In this document: positions 31,935-41,121 of the stretch, piece after piece
Position numbering within the stretch: the stretch's first letter is position 1
Layout: every line of letters begins with the position of its first letter
Source: Enterobacteriaceae endosymbiont of Plateumaris sericea
GTDB taxonomy: Bacteria; Pseudomonadota; Gammaproteobacteria; Enterobacterales; Enterobacteriaceae
NCBI RefSeq assembly: GCF_012562605.1
Contig: NZ_CP046224.1
Coordinates: forward strand, 181,300-245,299
Reading direction: 5' to 3'
DNA: 64,000 nucleotides
Translations under genes and position numbers: made by a program
The notes under the pieces: generated by a model
What the model saw: the letters and a program-made list of their open reading frames with translations, nothing else
The model's database searches: none
What the model was told of the DNA's origin: nothing

Positions 31935-33095
31935 TTATAATCTCTTGTATTTTTTTAAACAATATTTTTGAATTAATTCTATAAAGTAATCAAATAATAT
32001 AGAAGCATCATGAGGTCCTGGACTAGCTTCAGGATGTCCTTGAAAACCAAAAGCAGGTTTATCAATACGATGAATTCCCTGTATAGTATTATCAAATAAT
32101 GATTTATGTGTTATGATTAAATTTTTAGGCATGTTATTTATATCTACTGTAAATCCATGATTTTGTGTTGTTATAAATACTTTATTAGTTTTTATATCTT
32201 TTACAGGATGATTACTTCCATGATGTCCTAAAATCATTTTTTTTGTTTTAGCACCACTAGCAAGAGCAAGAATTTGATGTCCAAGACATATTCCAAAAAT
32301 TGGTATATTTGTTTTTAATATTTGTTTTACAGAAGAAATGGCATAAAAACATGGTTCAGGATCTCCTGGACCATTAGATAAAAAAATACCATCTGGATTT
32401 ATACTTATAAGTTCTTTAAAATTTGTATAAGCAGAAACAACAGTTACATAACATCCACGATCTACTAACATTTTTAAAATATTTTTTTTTACACCAAAAT
32501 CATACGCTATTATATGCATAGGAAATAAAAATTTTTTCTTAATATTTTTTTTAATTGTGTGATAACTTTTATTTCCTTTTATCCAAGAATAATTTTTACT
32601 AGTTGTTATTTCTTTAACTAAATCTAATCCTTGTAATCCCGAAAATTGTTTAATTTTATTTAAAATATAATTAAAATTGATATTTTTTATACCAGTAATA
32701 ATACAACCTATATTAATCTTTTTATTACGTAATAAACGTGTTAATTGTCTAGTATCAATATCTGTGATAGTAATCACATTATTTTTTTTTAAATAATAAC
32801 TTAAAGTATTTTGACTTCTATGATTACTTGATATTATAGATAAATTATGAATAATTAATCCTTTAAGATAAATTTTAGATGATTCTTCATCTTCTTTATT
32901 AACACCAACATTACCAATATGAGGATATGTAAGAGTAAGAATTTGTTTATAATAAGATGGATCTGTAATTATTTCTTGATATCCTGTCATAGATGTATTA
33001 AAAACAATTTCTCCTATAACTATTCCATTAATACCAATAGATTTACCAAAAAATTTAGTTCCATCTTCCATTATTAAAATTGCTGTATTATTCAA
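31935..33095 (-). CDS. carA: Carbamoyl-phosphate synthase small subunit (TTG start)
   Basis: Glutaminase subunit of carbamoyl-phosphate synthase. 386 residues from the TTG at 33095 (E. coli 382). The class I amidotransferase triad is visible: the nucleophile Cys near 270 in FGICLGHQ, and the His/Glu in GHPEASPG near 350. I choose the TTG at 33095 because [12 protein letters not shown] then matches E. coli MIKSALLVLEDG in length, and GGAGG (33101-33105) lies 5 nt upstream. The upstream TTG at 33107 overlaps that ribosome-binding site. As I recall, E. coli carA also starts with UUG. Confidence 0.96.
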   Translation of the reverse strand: MNNTAILIMEDGTKFFGKSIGINGIVIGEIVFNTSMTGYQEIITDPSYYKQILTLTYPHIGNVGVNKEDEESSKIYLKGLIIHNLSIISSNHRSQNTLSYYLKKNNVITITDIDTRQLTRLLRNKKINIGCIITGIKNINFNYILNKIKQFSGLQGLDLVKEITTSKNYSWIKGNKSYHTIKKNIKKKFLFPMHIIAYDFGVKKNILKMLVDRGCYVTVVSAYTNFKELISINPDGIFLSNGPGDPEPCFYAISSVKQILKTNIPIFGICLGHQILALASGAKTKKMILGHHGSNHPVKDIKTNKVFITTQNHGFTVDINNMPKNLIITHKSLFDNTIQGIHRIDKPAFGFQGHPEASPGPHDASILFDYFIELIQKYCLKKYKRL

Positions 33096-33259
33096 ATAAA
33101 CCTCCAAAATATTTATTTTTTAAATAAAAATTATAATATACATATAAAAATATATATTTTATTAATAATTAATATTGTTAATTTATATTATATAAGTTAA
33201 AATTAATTTTTAAAAATAAATTATTTAAATTAAAATAATTTTTAATAAAGAAATATATA

Positions 33260-33862
33260 ATGTATAATAAAATAATTTATTCTGAATTATTATCAGCATC
33301 TGATGTTTTAAGTAATTTTATAAAAAATAATAAAAATATTAATAATATTCAATTAGCTGCTAATCTTATTGTAAAATCTTTTTTAAATAATAATAAAGTT
33401 ATTTCTTGTGGTAATGGTGGTTCACATTGTGATGCTATGCATTTTGCAGAAGAATTAACTGGAAAATATAGAAATACAAGATCTGCTTATCCTGCATTAT
33501 GTATATCTGATGTATCTCATTTTTCTTGTGTTAGTAATGATTATGGTTATGAATATGTTTTTTCTCGTTATATAGAAGCATTAGGACAACCTAATGATAT
33601 TTTATTTGCTTTAACTACTTCTGGAAAATCTATTAATATCATTAATGCATTATATGCTGCACAAAAAAAAAATATGAAAATAATATTATTAAGTGGAAAT
33701 TATTCTTCAGAAAAAATAAAAAATTTAATAGATATAGAAATATCAGTAATTCATAATGGTTATTCAGATAGAATACAAGAAATACATATTAAAATTATTC
33801 ATATATTAATATTGCTAATTGAAAAATTAATGAGTAAAAATATAATATGTAAGAAAATTTAA
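33260..33862 (+). CDS. gmhA: Phosphoheptose isomerase GmhA
   Basis: Converts sedoheptulose 7-phosphate to D-glycero-D-manno-heptose 7-phosphate, the first step towards the heptose of the lipopolysaccharide inner core. 200 residues (E. coli 192). The SIS-domain active site is intact: [20 protein letters not shown] near 53-72 with metal-site His and Glu, TTSGKS near 124, and [13 protein letters not shown] near the end. Retention suggests the cell still makes a heptose-containing LPS core. Confidence 0.97.
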   Translation: MYNKIIYSELLSASDVLSNFIKNNKNINNIQLAANLIVKSFLNNNKVISCGNGGSHCDAMHFAEELTGKYRNTRSAYPALCISDVSHFSCVSNDYGYEYVFSRYIEALGQPNDILFALTTSGKSINIINALYAAQKKNMKIILLSGNYSSEKIKNLIDIEISVIHNGYSDRIQEIHIKIIHILILLIEKLMSKNIICKKI

Positions 33863-33893
33863 ATATTTTTTAATAAATAAATTATTATATTAT

Positions 33894-33929
33894 TTTACTC
33901 TCTTAAATTATATAATTTAAGAGAGTAAA
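33894..33929. terminator. Bidirectional terminator between gmhA and ilvC
   Basis: A perfect 36-nt palindrome containing ACTCTCTTAAA and its complement fills the space between the convergent gmhA and ilvC genes, 31 nt past gmhA and 4 nt past the ilvC stop. Position and G/C content fit a terminator working in both directions. Confidence 0.7.
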
Positions 33930-33933
33930 TATT

Positions 33934-35418
33934 TTAATGTTTTGAAAGATATTTCATATCAGTCATATATTTACGTAACAAACAACCAATTTTTTCAATT
34001 GGATGATTTCTAATCATAAAATTAATCTTTAATAAATTTTCATTTTTTATAGATATATTTTTAATATTAACAATTCCTAAATCTTGATCTTTTAAATTAT
34101 AGATAAAATCTTTTAGTAAAGGTATAGCTTGATTAGAAAATAAGTAATTACCATATTCTGCTGTATCAGATATTACTTTATTCATTTCATATAATTTTTT
34201 TCTTGCAATAGTATTAGCAATTAAAGGTAATTCATGTAATGATTCATAATAAGCTGATTTAGGTGAAATTCCTGTTTCTATCATAATATCATATGATAAT
34301 TCGACGCTGGCTTTAACTATAGCAATCATAAAAAGACCATGATCAAAAATTTCTTGTTCATTAATGATAATATTATTTTTAACTAATGTATTTTCAAAAT
34401 TATTATTTTTTATATTTTCTCTCCAACATAATAAATTTTTATTATTATTATTCCAATCTTTTATTATATCTTGAGAAAATTTTCCAGAAATAATGTTATC
34501 CATATGTAATTGAAATAATGGTTTTAAAATTTTTTTTAAAATTAAAGATAATTCATAAGCTCTAATTTTATTTTTATTATTTAATCTATCCATCATTAAA
34601 GTAATACCTCCTTGTTTTAAAGATTCTGTAATATATTCCCATCCAAATTGAATAAATTGTGATGCATATTCCTTATTTACTTTATGTTTAATTAATTGAT
34701 CAAATAATAATATTGAAGTAGTTTGTAACATACCACATAAAACAGTTTGTTCTCCCATTAAATCAGATTTTACTTCTGCAATAAAAGAAGATTCTAATAC
34801 ACCTGCTTTATGACTTCCTATAGCAACAGCCCAAGATTTTGCTATTTCTAATCCATTATTAATGGTACTATAATTATTTTGTTGATGTACAGCTATTAAT
34901 GATGGAACTCCAAAACCTCTTTTAAATTCTTCTCTTACTTCTGTTCCTGGGCATTTTGGAGCAACCATAATAACATTAATATTTTTAGAAATATATTCTC
35001 CTTCTTCTATAATATTAAATCCATGAGAATATCCTAATGTAGCACCAGGTTTTATTAAATGTTTTATATTTTGTAAAAGTTGATGATGATTTCTATCAGG
35101 TGTTAAATTAATTATTAAATCAGCATTAGGAATTAATTCATTATATGAACCAATAATAAATTTATTTGTATAAGCTCTTACCCATGATGAATTTTTATTT
35201 TTTATAGAATTTTCTTTTAAAGCATAAGATATATTTAAACCTGAATCCCTCATATTTAATCCTTGGTTTAATCCTTGTGCTCCACATCCTATAATAACTA
35301 TATTTTTATTTTTTAAATAACTAATTCCATTAGAAAATTCTTCAAATTTCATTAATCTACATTTTTGTAAATTTTTTAATTTTTCACGAAAATTTAATTT
35401 ATTAAAATAATTATTCAT
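33934..35418 (-). CDS. ilvC: Ketol-acid reductoisomerase (class II)
   Basis: NADPH- and Mg-dependent second common step of valine and isoleucine synthesis. 494 residues from the ATG at 35418 (E. coli 491); the length is that of class II enzymes. It starts [14 protein letters not shown] like E. coli MANYFNTLNLRQQL. AAGG stands 7 nt before this ATG and only 1 nt before the alternative ATG at 35424, which favours 35418. The Rossmann motif [19 protein letters not shown] and the metal-site segments [15 protein letters not shown] and [14 protein letters not shown] are intact. It is separated from ilvD by a terminator, so it is its own transcript as in E. coli. The regulator gene ilvY is absent here. 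Confidence 0.97.
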   Translation of the reverse strand: MNNYFNKLNFREKLKNLQKCRLMKFEEFSNGISYLKNKNIVIIGCGAQGLNQGLNMRDSGLNISYALKENSIKNKNSSWVRAYTNKFIIGSYNELIPNADLIINLTPDRNHHQLLQNIKHLIKPGATLGYSHGFNIIEEGEYISKNINVIMVAPKCPGTEVREEFKRGFGVPSLIAVHQQNNYSTINNGLEIAKSWAVAIGSHKAGVLESSFIAEVKSDLMGEQTVLCGMLQTTSILLFDQLIKHKVNKEYASQFIQFGWEYITESLKQGGITLMMDRLNNKNKIRAYELSLILKKILKPLFQLHMDNIISGKFSQDIIKDWNNNNKNLLCWRENIKNNNFENTLVKNNIIINEQEIFDHGLFMIAIVKASVELSYDIMIETGISPKSAYYESLHELPLIANTIARKKLYEMNKVISDTAEYGNYLFSNQAIPLLKDFIYNLKDQDLGIVNIKNISIKNENLLKINFMIRNHPIEKIGCLLRKYMTDMKYLSKH

Positions 35419-35744
35419 TTTCATACCTTACATAAATAAAATTACAATTATTTAATTTATAAATATATTTTTAAATAAAATTATTAATATTTTTATTATA
35501 TAATTTTAACTATTAAAAATAATATTAATTAATAAATTATAAAAAATATGATTTTTAAATCAATATTAAAATTTAATATATAACAAAGATATTTTATAAA
35601 ATATTTAATTTTATTATTTATAATATTAAATATTTTATAAAAATTAAAAATAATTTTTAATTTTTAAGAAAGGATAAATTCTATAAATATTATATTAACT
35701 AGTGATTATAATAAATAAAATTTTAAATCACTAGTATAAATAAA
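35419..35744 (-). other. ilvC upstream region
   Basis: These 326 nt hold no gene. They include the ilvD terminator (35698-35735), the ilvC ribosome-binding site AAGG near 35426-35429, and A/T-rich DNA in which I cannot single out one promoter. E. coli has the divergent regulator ilvY on this side of ilvC; I see no trace of it. Confidence 0.5.
35698..35735 (-). terminator. Terminator of ilvGMED
   Basis: A 10-bp stem, ACTAGTGATT at 35698-35707 with its complement at 35726-35735, encloses an 18-nt loop about 10 nt beyond the ilvD stop. It isolates ilvC from ilvGMED. The following T tract is weak. Confidence 0.5.
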
Positions 35745-37604
35745 TTATTTAAAATATTTTAATTTATTTTTATCTCTTATTGCTCCTTTATCAGCACTTG
35801 TTGCTAGTGCAGCATAAATTCTTAATGCAAAAGATATTTTTCGTTTACGATGATAATTAGGAGTATAAGATAATTTACCTCTATTTTCTTCTTCTTTAAT
35901 TCTTTTTTTTATTATTTTTTGAGAAATAAGAAGATTAATATATCTATTAGGTATATTAATTTCAATAATATCTCCATTTCTTATTAAAGCAATATATCCT
36001 TTATTTGCAGCTTCTGGAGAAATATGTCCAATTGATAAACCTGAAGTGCCTCCAGAAAATCTTCCATCTGTAATTAAAGCACAATTTTGATCTAATTTCA
36101 TTGATTTTAAATAAGATGTTGGATATAACATTTCTTGCATACCAGGACCACCTTTAGGACCTTCATAACGAATAACAATAACATCTCCTGAAATAATTTG
36201 ATTATTTAAAATCGCATATACTGCTGATTCTTGACTATCATATACTTTAGCTGGACCTTTAAATATCATTAAATTTCTATTTACACTTGCAGTTTTAACT
36301 ACACATCCATCTTTAGCTATATTACCATATAAAACTGCTAATCCACCATCTTTACTATAAGAATATTTATATGATCTAATACAACCAATTTTTCTATTAT
36401 TATCTAAATATTGCCATTTATTTTTTTGTGAAAAAGGTTTTATAGTTCTAATATTTCCTGGTGCAGCTAAAAAAAAATTTTTAATATTAGTATTTTTAAT
36501 ATTAAAAATATCATATTTATGAATCATTTGTTTTACTGTCAAACCTAATATATTTTTTATATTAGAATTTATTAATCCTATTTTATCTAATTCATTTAAT
36601 AAACCAAATACACCACCTGCTCTATGAAAATCTTCAATATAAAATTTTTTTGTACTAGGAGATACCATACATAACCATGGTACTTTTTTTGATAAATTAT
36701 CTATATAAGATAAATTTAATTTTATTTTTGCTTCTTGTACTAAAGCTAATATATGTAAAATTGTATTAGTAGATCCACCCATTGCAATATCAGTTATTAT
36801 AGCATTTTCAAAAGCTTTTTTATTAGCAATATTTCTAGGTAAAACACTTTGATCATTATCATGATAATATTTTTTTGTAATATCTACGATTGTTTTTGCT
36901 GATTGTATACATAATTCTTTACGATATATATGTGTTGATAATAAAGATCCATTACCAGGTAATGCTAAACCTAAAACTTCTACCAAACAATTCATTGAAT
37001 TTGCAGTAAACATTCCGGAACAAGAACCACATGTTGGACATGCGTTATTTTCAATTTCCTTAACATATTGATCTGATTTATCTAAACTAGCTGAATTTAT
37101 CATTGCATCTACTAAATCAATTCTTATTTGTTTTGAAGCAATATTTATTTTACCAGCTTCCATTGGTCCACCAGAAACCATTACAGTAGGTATATTTAAA
37201 CGTAAACTAGCCATTAACATCCCAGGTGTAATTTTATCACAATTAGAAATACAAATCATTGAATCTACACAATGAGCATTAATAACATATTCTATTGAAT
37301 CTGCAATTAGTTCTCTAGAAGGAAGAGAATATAACATTCCATCATGACCCATAGCAATACCATCATCAATAGCTATTGTATTAAATTCTTTTGGAACTCC
37401 ACCCATATTTTTTATTTCTTTTGAAATTATTTTACTTAATTCTTTTAAATGAATATGACCTGGAACAAATTGTGAAAATGAATTAACTATAGCAATAATT
37501 GGTTTTTCAAAATCAGAATCATCCATTCCAGTTGCTCTCCAAAGAGCACGAGCTCCTGCCATACTACGACCTTTTGTAGTAATAGATGAACGATAATTAG
37601 ACAT
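35745..37604 (-). CDS. ilvD: Dihydroxy-acid dehydratase
   Basis: Fe-S dehydratase making the keto acids of valine and isoleucine. 619 residues (E. coli 616). The cluster cysteines are seen in [11 protein letters not shown] and [16 protein letters not shown]. The active-site region near the end reads [23 protein letters not shown]. Last gene of the ilvG-ilvM-ilvE-ilvD run, 35 nt after ilvE, followed by a hairpin. An AAGAGA ribosome-binding site precedes its ATG. The next gene of the E. coli operon, ilvA, is missing. Confidence 0.98.
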   Translation of the reverse strand: MSNYRSSITTKGRSMAGARALWRATGMDDSDFEKPIIAIVNSFSQFVPGHIHLKELSKIISKEIKNMGGVPKEFNTIAIDDGIAMGHDGMLYSLPSRELIADSIEYVINAHCVDSMICISNCDKITPGMLMASLRLNIPTVMVSGGPMEAGKINIASKQIRIDLVDAMINSASLDKSDQYVKEIENNACPTCGSCSGMFTANSMNCLVEVLGLALPGNGSLLSTHIYRKELCIQSAKTIVDITKKYYHDNDQSVLPRNIANKKAFENAIITDIAMGGSTNTILHILALVQEAKIKLNLSYIDNLSKKVPWLCMVSPSTKKFYIEDFHRAGGVFGLLNELDKIGLINSNIKNILGLTVKQMIHKYDIFNIKNTNIKNFFLAAPGNIRTIKPFSQKNKWQYLDNNRKIGCIRSYKYSYSKDGGLAVLYGNIAKDGCVVKTASVNRNLMIFKGPAKVYDSQESAVYAILNNQIISGDVIVIRYEGPKGGPGMQEMLYPTSYLKSMKLDQNCALITDGRFSGGTSGLSIGHISPEAANKGYIALIRNGDIIEINIPNRYINLLISQKIIKKRIKEEENRGKLSYTPNYHRKRKISFALRIYAALATSADKGAIRDKNKLKYFK

Positions 37605-37639
37605 TATTTTTCTCTTAGTTTATAAAAATGAATTATTAT

Positions 37640-38566
37640 TTAATAAATATAATCTAACCAATTCCATTTATCTTTTATTACACCATCAAATAAATTAAAA
37701 AACTCTTGTTGAATTATTTGTGTAATTTTACCTCTTTTTCCATAACCAATTTTAATACCATCTATACTTCTTACTGGAGTAATTTCTGCAGCAGTTCCTG
37801 TCATAAATATTTCATCAGCTAAGTATAATGATTCTCTTAATATTAAAGATTCTTTAGTTTTAATTCCAATTTTTTTAGCTATTTTTAAAACTGAGTCTCT
37901 AGTTATACCTGGTAATATTGAAGAATTTAAAGGTGGAGTAAATAAAATATTATTTTTTATTTTAAATATATTTTCTCCTGCTCCTTCTGATACAAATCCT
38001 AAACTATCTAATGATATACCTTCATGATATCCGTTACGTCTTGCTTCACTACCAATAAGATAAGAAGATAAATAATTACCTCCAGCTTTTGCTATACTAG
38101 GAATAGTATTTGGTCTTATTTTATTCCATGATGATATCATAGTATCAATACCGTCAATCATAGCTTTTTTACCAAGATAATTTCCCCATGAAAAAGAACT
38201 AATCATTACATCTGTATAATATTTTTCAGGAGGATTAACTCCTAATCCAACATCTCCTATAAATATTAAAATTCTTATATAAGCTTCTTCTAATTTATTA
38301 TATTTAAGTATAATACGTACTGCATTCATTAAATCTTGCATTGTAAATTTTAATGGGAAACGATAAATTTTTGCAGAATTATATAAGCGTTCAATATGAT
38401 CTTTATGACGAAAGATAGCGGGACCTTTATATGACTTATAGCATCTTATTCCTTCAAAAACAGAAGTTCCATAATGTAATGCATGTGTCATTACACTTAT
38501 TGTTGCATTTTCCCATTTAACTATATCTCCATTAAACCAAATAAAATCTGCTTTTTTCGTTTTCAT
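37640..38566 (-). CDS. ilvE: Branched-chain amino acid aminotransferase
   Basis: PLP enzyme that aminates the keto acids of valine, isoleucine and leucine with glutamate. 308 residues (E. coli 309). The PLP lysine lies in SIAKAGGNYLSSYL (about 155-168) and the substrate/PLP loops in GTSVFEGIRCY and FMTGTAAEITPVRSIDG. A good AAGGAAA ribosome-binding site precedes the ATG. Some aphid symbionts lack this gene and leave the last step to the host; here it is intact. Confidence 0.97.
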   Translation of the reverse strand: MKTKKADFIWFNGDIVKWENATISVMTHALHYGTSVFEGIRCYKSYKGPAIFRHKDHIERLYNSAKIYRFPLKFTMQDLMNAVRIILKYNKLEEAYIRILIFIGDVGLGVNPPEKYYTDVMISSFSWGNYLGKKAMIDGIDTMISSWNKIRPNTIPSIAKAGGNYLSSYLIGSEARRNGYHEGISLDSLGFVSEGAGENIFKIKNNILFTPPLNSSILPGITRDSVLKIAKKIGIKTKESLILRESLYLADEIFMTGTAAEITPVRSIDGIKIGYGKRGKITQIIQQEFFNLFDGVIKDKWNWLDYIY

Positions 38567-38615
38567 TATGATATTTCCTTATTTAATCAAATTAGCAGTA
38601 TTATTATGACATTCA

Positions 38616-38846
38616 TTAGATTACTTTAATATCAAATACATCTATTAATTTATAAAGTTGTTTTACAAGAAATTCTATAGGTTTTGTACTTTCTACAATC
38701 ATTTCAATAATTATATTTCCTATTTCTATAATTGTATTAGCCTTCATAAAACAAACTTTAAATCCTCTATGACGAATAATACGTAAAATACGTTCCATAA
38801 TTTCAGGACTAATATATGTATGAATATGTATTTTATACTGATTCAT
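38616..38846 (-). CDS. ilvM: Acetolactate synthase II small subunit
   Basis: Regulatory ACT-domain subunit needed for full activity of IlvG. 76 residues (E. coli 87); the missing part is the C-terminal tail. The core SPEIMERILRIIRHRGFKV is clearly IlvM. Its ATG overlaps the ilvG stop (ATGA, 38843-38846), implying translational coupling. The large subunit partner is isozyme II, which is valine-insensitive in E. coli; such deregulation would suit a symbiont that overproduces branched-chain amino acids (inference). Confidence 0.94.
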   Translation of the reverse strand: MNQYKIHIHTYISPEIMERILRIIRHRGFKVCFMKANTIIEIGNIIIEMIVESTKPIEFLVKQLYKLIDVFDIKVI

Positions 38847-40519
38847 TCAATTCCCTCTATCATATTTTCATTACTATAACCAGGAGGAACTAATGGCCAA
38901 ACATTATCACATTCATTTATAGAAACATGTAATATATATGATTTTTTTTCATTAAACATATTTTGTAAACTTAAATCTATTTGATTAATATTATTTATAC
39001 TTTCTCCAGATATTCCAAAAGCCCTAGCCAATAATAAAAAATTAGGATTATCCCATAATATTGTTTCACTATATCTCTTAGAGAAAAATAATTGTTGCCA
39101 TTGTTTAACCATACCTAATCTTTTATTATCTAATAATATAATTTTTATAGGTAAGTTTTTCCTTTTAATTGTACTTAATTCTTGAATATTCATCATAAAT
39201 GATCCATCTCCTGTAATACATATTACTGTATCATTTGGACGTCCTATTTGTGCTCCAATAGCTGCAGGTAAACCAAAACCCATAGTTCCTAAACCACTAG
39301 AAGTAATAAAATTTTTTGGAGAAGAAAAACTAACATGTTGTGCAGTCCACATTTGATGTTGTCCTACATCTGTAGTAATAATAGTATTATTATTTTTAAG
39401 ATCTGATAATCTTTTTAAAAGAATCGGTGCATAAATTTTATTTTTATTCAAACTATTAATTTTATAATTCCAAGAATATTTTATTTTAATTTTTTTTATA
39501 TAATTTTGCCATAAAAAAATATTATTTGGTTTTATTAATAATGGAATTATATAATTTAAATTTCCTAATAAATTAAAATCTGTTTGACATATTTTATTAA
39601 TTTCAGATGAATCTATATCTAAATGAATAATATATGCATTAGGAGCAAATTTTTTTGGATCACCTGTAACACGATCATCAAATCTTGCACCAATAGCTAT
39701 TAGTAAATCACATTTTTGTACAGCATAATTTGCTGCTTTATTACCATGCATTCCTAACATGCCAAGATAATAAGGATATTTATTATTTACAGTACCTAAA
39801 CCTTTTAATGTTACTACTATAGGTATTTGAGTTTTATTAATAAAATTTTTTAATGTAAGAGTAGCATTACCCATACCAACACCACCACCTATATATAATA
39901 TAGGCATATTCGATTTTTTTAAAAAATTATTAATTTTATCTATATTTTTTTTTGAAATACTTATTTTTTTTTCTAAATTTTTTAAATGAAATTTAGTTTT
40001 TATTATTTTAGAAATATTACTAGATAATTGTATATCTTTTGGTATATCTATTAAAACAGGTCCAGGTCTATTAGATAATGCTATTAAAAAAGCTTTATTA
40101 AAAATATCATTTATTGATTCTATTGAATTTATTAAAAAACTATGTTTTGTACATGATAAAGACATACCTATAATATCAATTTCTTGAAAAGCATCTGTTC
40201 CAATTAATGAAGAAGATACTTGTCCTGTTATAGCTATAATAGGTATAGAATCTACCATAGCATCTGCAATTCCCGTAATTAAATTAGTTGCTCCAGGACC
40301 TGATGTAGCTAAACAAACTCCTATATTACCAGTAGATCTTGCATAACCTATAGCAGCAATAGCAGCTGCTTGTTCATGTCTACATAATATATGTTCAATT
40401 TCTCCTTTATATAATGCATCATAAAGTGGCATAATAGCTCCACCAGGATGTCCAAATACTATTTTTACTTTTTGTTTTTTTAATGCTTGAATTATACATT
40501 CTGCTCCATTCATACTCAT
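38843..40519 (-). CDS. ilvG: Acetolactate synthase II large subunit
   Basis: TPP-dependent enzyme that makes acetolactate or acetohydroxybutyrate, the first common step of the branched-chain pathway. 558 residues (E. coli IlvG 548). The catalytic glutamate is Glu49 in CRHEQAAA, and the TPP-Mg motif GDGSFMMN lies near 437-444. The C-terminal VWPLVPPG ending is typical of IlvG. The frame is intact, unlike the frameshifted ilvG of E. coli K-12. The first ATG has GAGG 5 nt upstream. It ends in TGA, one of the few TGA stops I found. Confidence 0.97.
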   Translation of the reverse strand: MSMNGAECIIQALKKQKVKIVFGHPGGAIMPLYDALYKGEIEHILCRHEQAAAIAAIGYARSTGNIGVCLATSGPGATNLITGIADAMVDSIPIIAITGQVSSSLIGTDAFQEIDIIGMSLSCTKHSFLINSIESINDIFNKAFLIALSNRPGPVLIDIPKDIQLSSNISKIIKTKFHLKNLEKKISISKKNIDKINNFLKKSNMPILYIGGGVGMGNATLTLKNFINKTQIPIVVTLKGLGTVNNKYPYYLGMLGMHGNKAANYAVQKCDLLIAIGARFDDRVTGDPKKFAPNAYIIHLDIDSSEINKICQTDFNLLGNLNYIIPLLIKPNNIFLWQNYIKKIKIKYSWNYKINSLNKNKIYAPILLKRLSDLKNNNTIITTDVGQHQMWTAQHVSFSSPKNFITSSGLGTMGFGLPAAIGAQIGRPNDTVICITGDGSFMMNIQELSTIKRKNLPIKIILLDNKRLGMVKQWQQLFFSKRYSETILWDNPNFLLLARAFGISGESINNINQIDLSLQNMFNEKKSYILHVSINECDNVWPLVPPGYSNENMIEGIE

Positions 40520-40587
40520 TATTACCTCTTATATTTATAAAAAAATATATGTATAATTCAATATTAATTTTTAGTTAATATTTATAC

Positions 40588-40618
40588 AAAACTCCCGAGA
40601 TTAAATATGTGGGGTTTA
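40588..40618 (-). promoter_or_regulatory. Possible relict ilv attenuator hairpin
   Basis: On the minus strand AAACCCC and GGG-A-GTTT form a 7-bp stem with one bulge and a 14-nt loop, followed by TTTTGTATAAAT. It sits about 70 nt before ilvG, where E. coli has the ilv attenuator, and is the only G/C cluster in the gap. With no leader peptide it could at most act as a constitutive weak terminator or an mRNA-stabilising structure. Confidence 0.35.
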
Positions 40619-40769
40619 ATTTTGATATTATTAAATTATTTTAATAATTATGAAATAAATTAATATTTATTATTTTTATATTATTTAGTAATAAAATTAC
40701 ATTTAAATAGAATTTAAATATAACTTTAAATTTTTAATAAATATTAAATAATAATTTTATTAAATATTA

Positions 40770-40798
40770 TTTTTAATAAAAACTTTACTTTAAGTCAA
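40770..40798 (-). promoter_or_regulatory. Candidate promoter of ilvGMED
   Basis: Minus-strand TTGACT (40793-40798) followed after 17 nt by TAAAAA (40770-40775). The -35 box is good; the -10 box matches four of six bases. Position upstream of the leader hairpin fits. Confidence 0.35.
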
Positions 40799-40857
40799 AT
40801 TAAAATTTAATTTTTTTAATAAATAAATTATTAATTATTCATATATAATTAATAATT

Positions 40858-40931
40858 CAGGGGTGGAGGGATTTGAACCCCCAACTATCGGTTTTGGAGA
40901 CCGATGCTCTACCAGTTTGAACTACACCCCT
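40858..40931 (-). tRNA. tRNA-Trp (CCA)
   Basis: Minus-strand AGGGGTGTAGTTCAAAC... folds fully. The acceptor stem is AGGGGTG/CACCCCT, and the anticodon CCA sits in the loop CTCCAAA on a TCGGT/ACCGA stem. It is near-identical to E. coli tRNA-Trp. After the discriminator G comes AATT, so the 3' CCA is not encoded. Confidence 0.97.
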
Positions 40932-40982
40932 TAGAATTTATTAAATTAATATATTAATAGATTTAATATATGGAAGTAATTA

Positions 40983-41011
40983 ATAATATATTATTAATTA
41001 TGATGATTCAA
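40983..41011 (-). promoter_or_regulatory. Candidate promoter of tRNA-Trp
   Basis: Minus-strand TTGAAT (41006-41011), a 17-nt spacer and TATTAT (40983-40988), about 50 nt before the tRNA-Trp 5' end. Both boxes are close to the sigma-70 consensus; the A/T background lowers certainty. Confidence 0.4.
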
Positions 41012-41048
41012 TATAAAAAATATAAATAGTTATTTAAAATAATTTTAT

Positions 41049-41074
41049 TTGACAATTTATTTAATAAATATAAT
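41049..41074 (+). promoter_or_regulatory. Candidate promoter of purH
   Basis: A perfect -35 box TTGACA (41049-41054) stands upstream of purH. A TATAAT follows at 41069-41074, but the 14-nt spacer is short; weaker -10 candidates occur at 16-17 nt. No PurR operator is visible. Confidence 0.35.
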
Positions 41075-41121
41075 CATAAATAATTATAATTATTCAAATA
41101 TTATTACAAAATAATAAAATT

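Larger units (their letters stand above)
40520..40857 (-). other. ilvG leader region
   Basis: This 338-nt gap separates tRNA-Trp from ilvG. It contains a candidate promoter (40770-40798), a short G/C-containing hairpin (40588-40618) and the ilvG ribosome-binding site. No ilvL-like leader peptide is present: the only obvious minus-strand ATG is followed at once by TAA. Classical attenuation therefore seems lost. Confidence 0.5.

Noticed and set aside
31933..31962. A longer carB start overlapping carA
   Set aside because: The family start MPK-TDIKSI lies at 31932, with the carA stop 2 nt upstream; the extra ten residues are read from carA.
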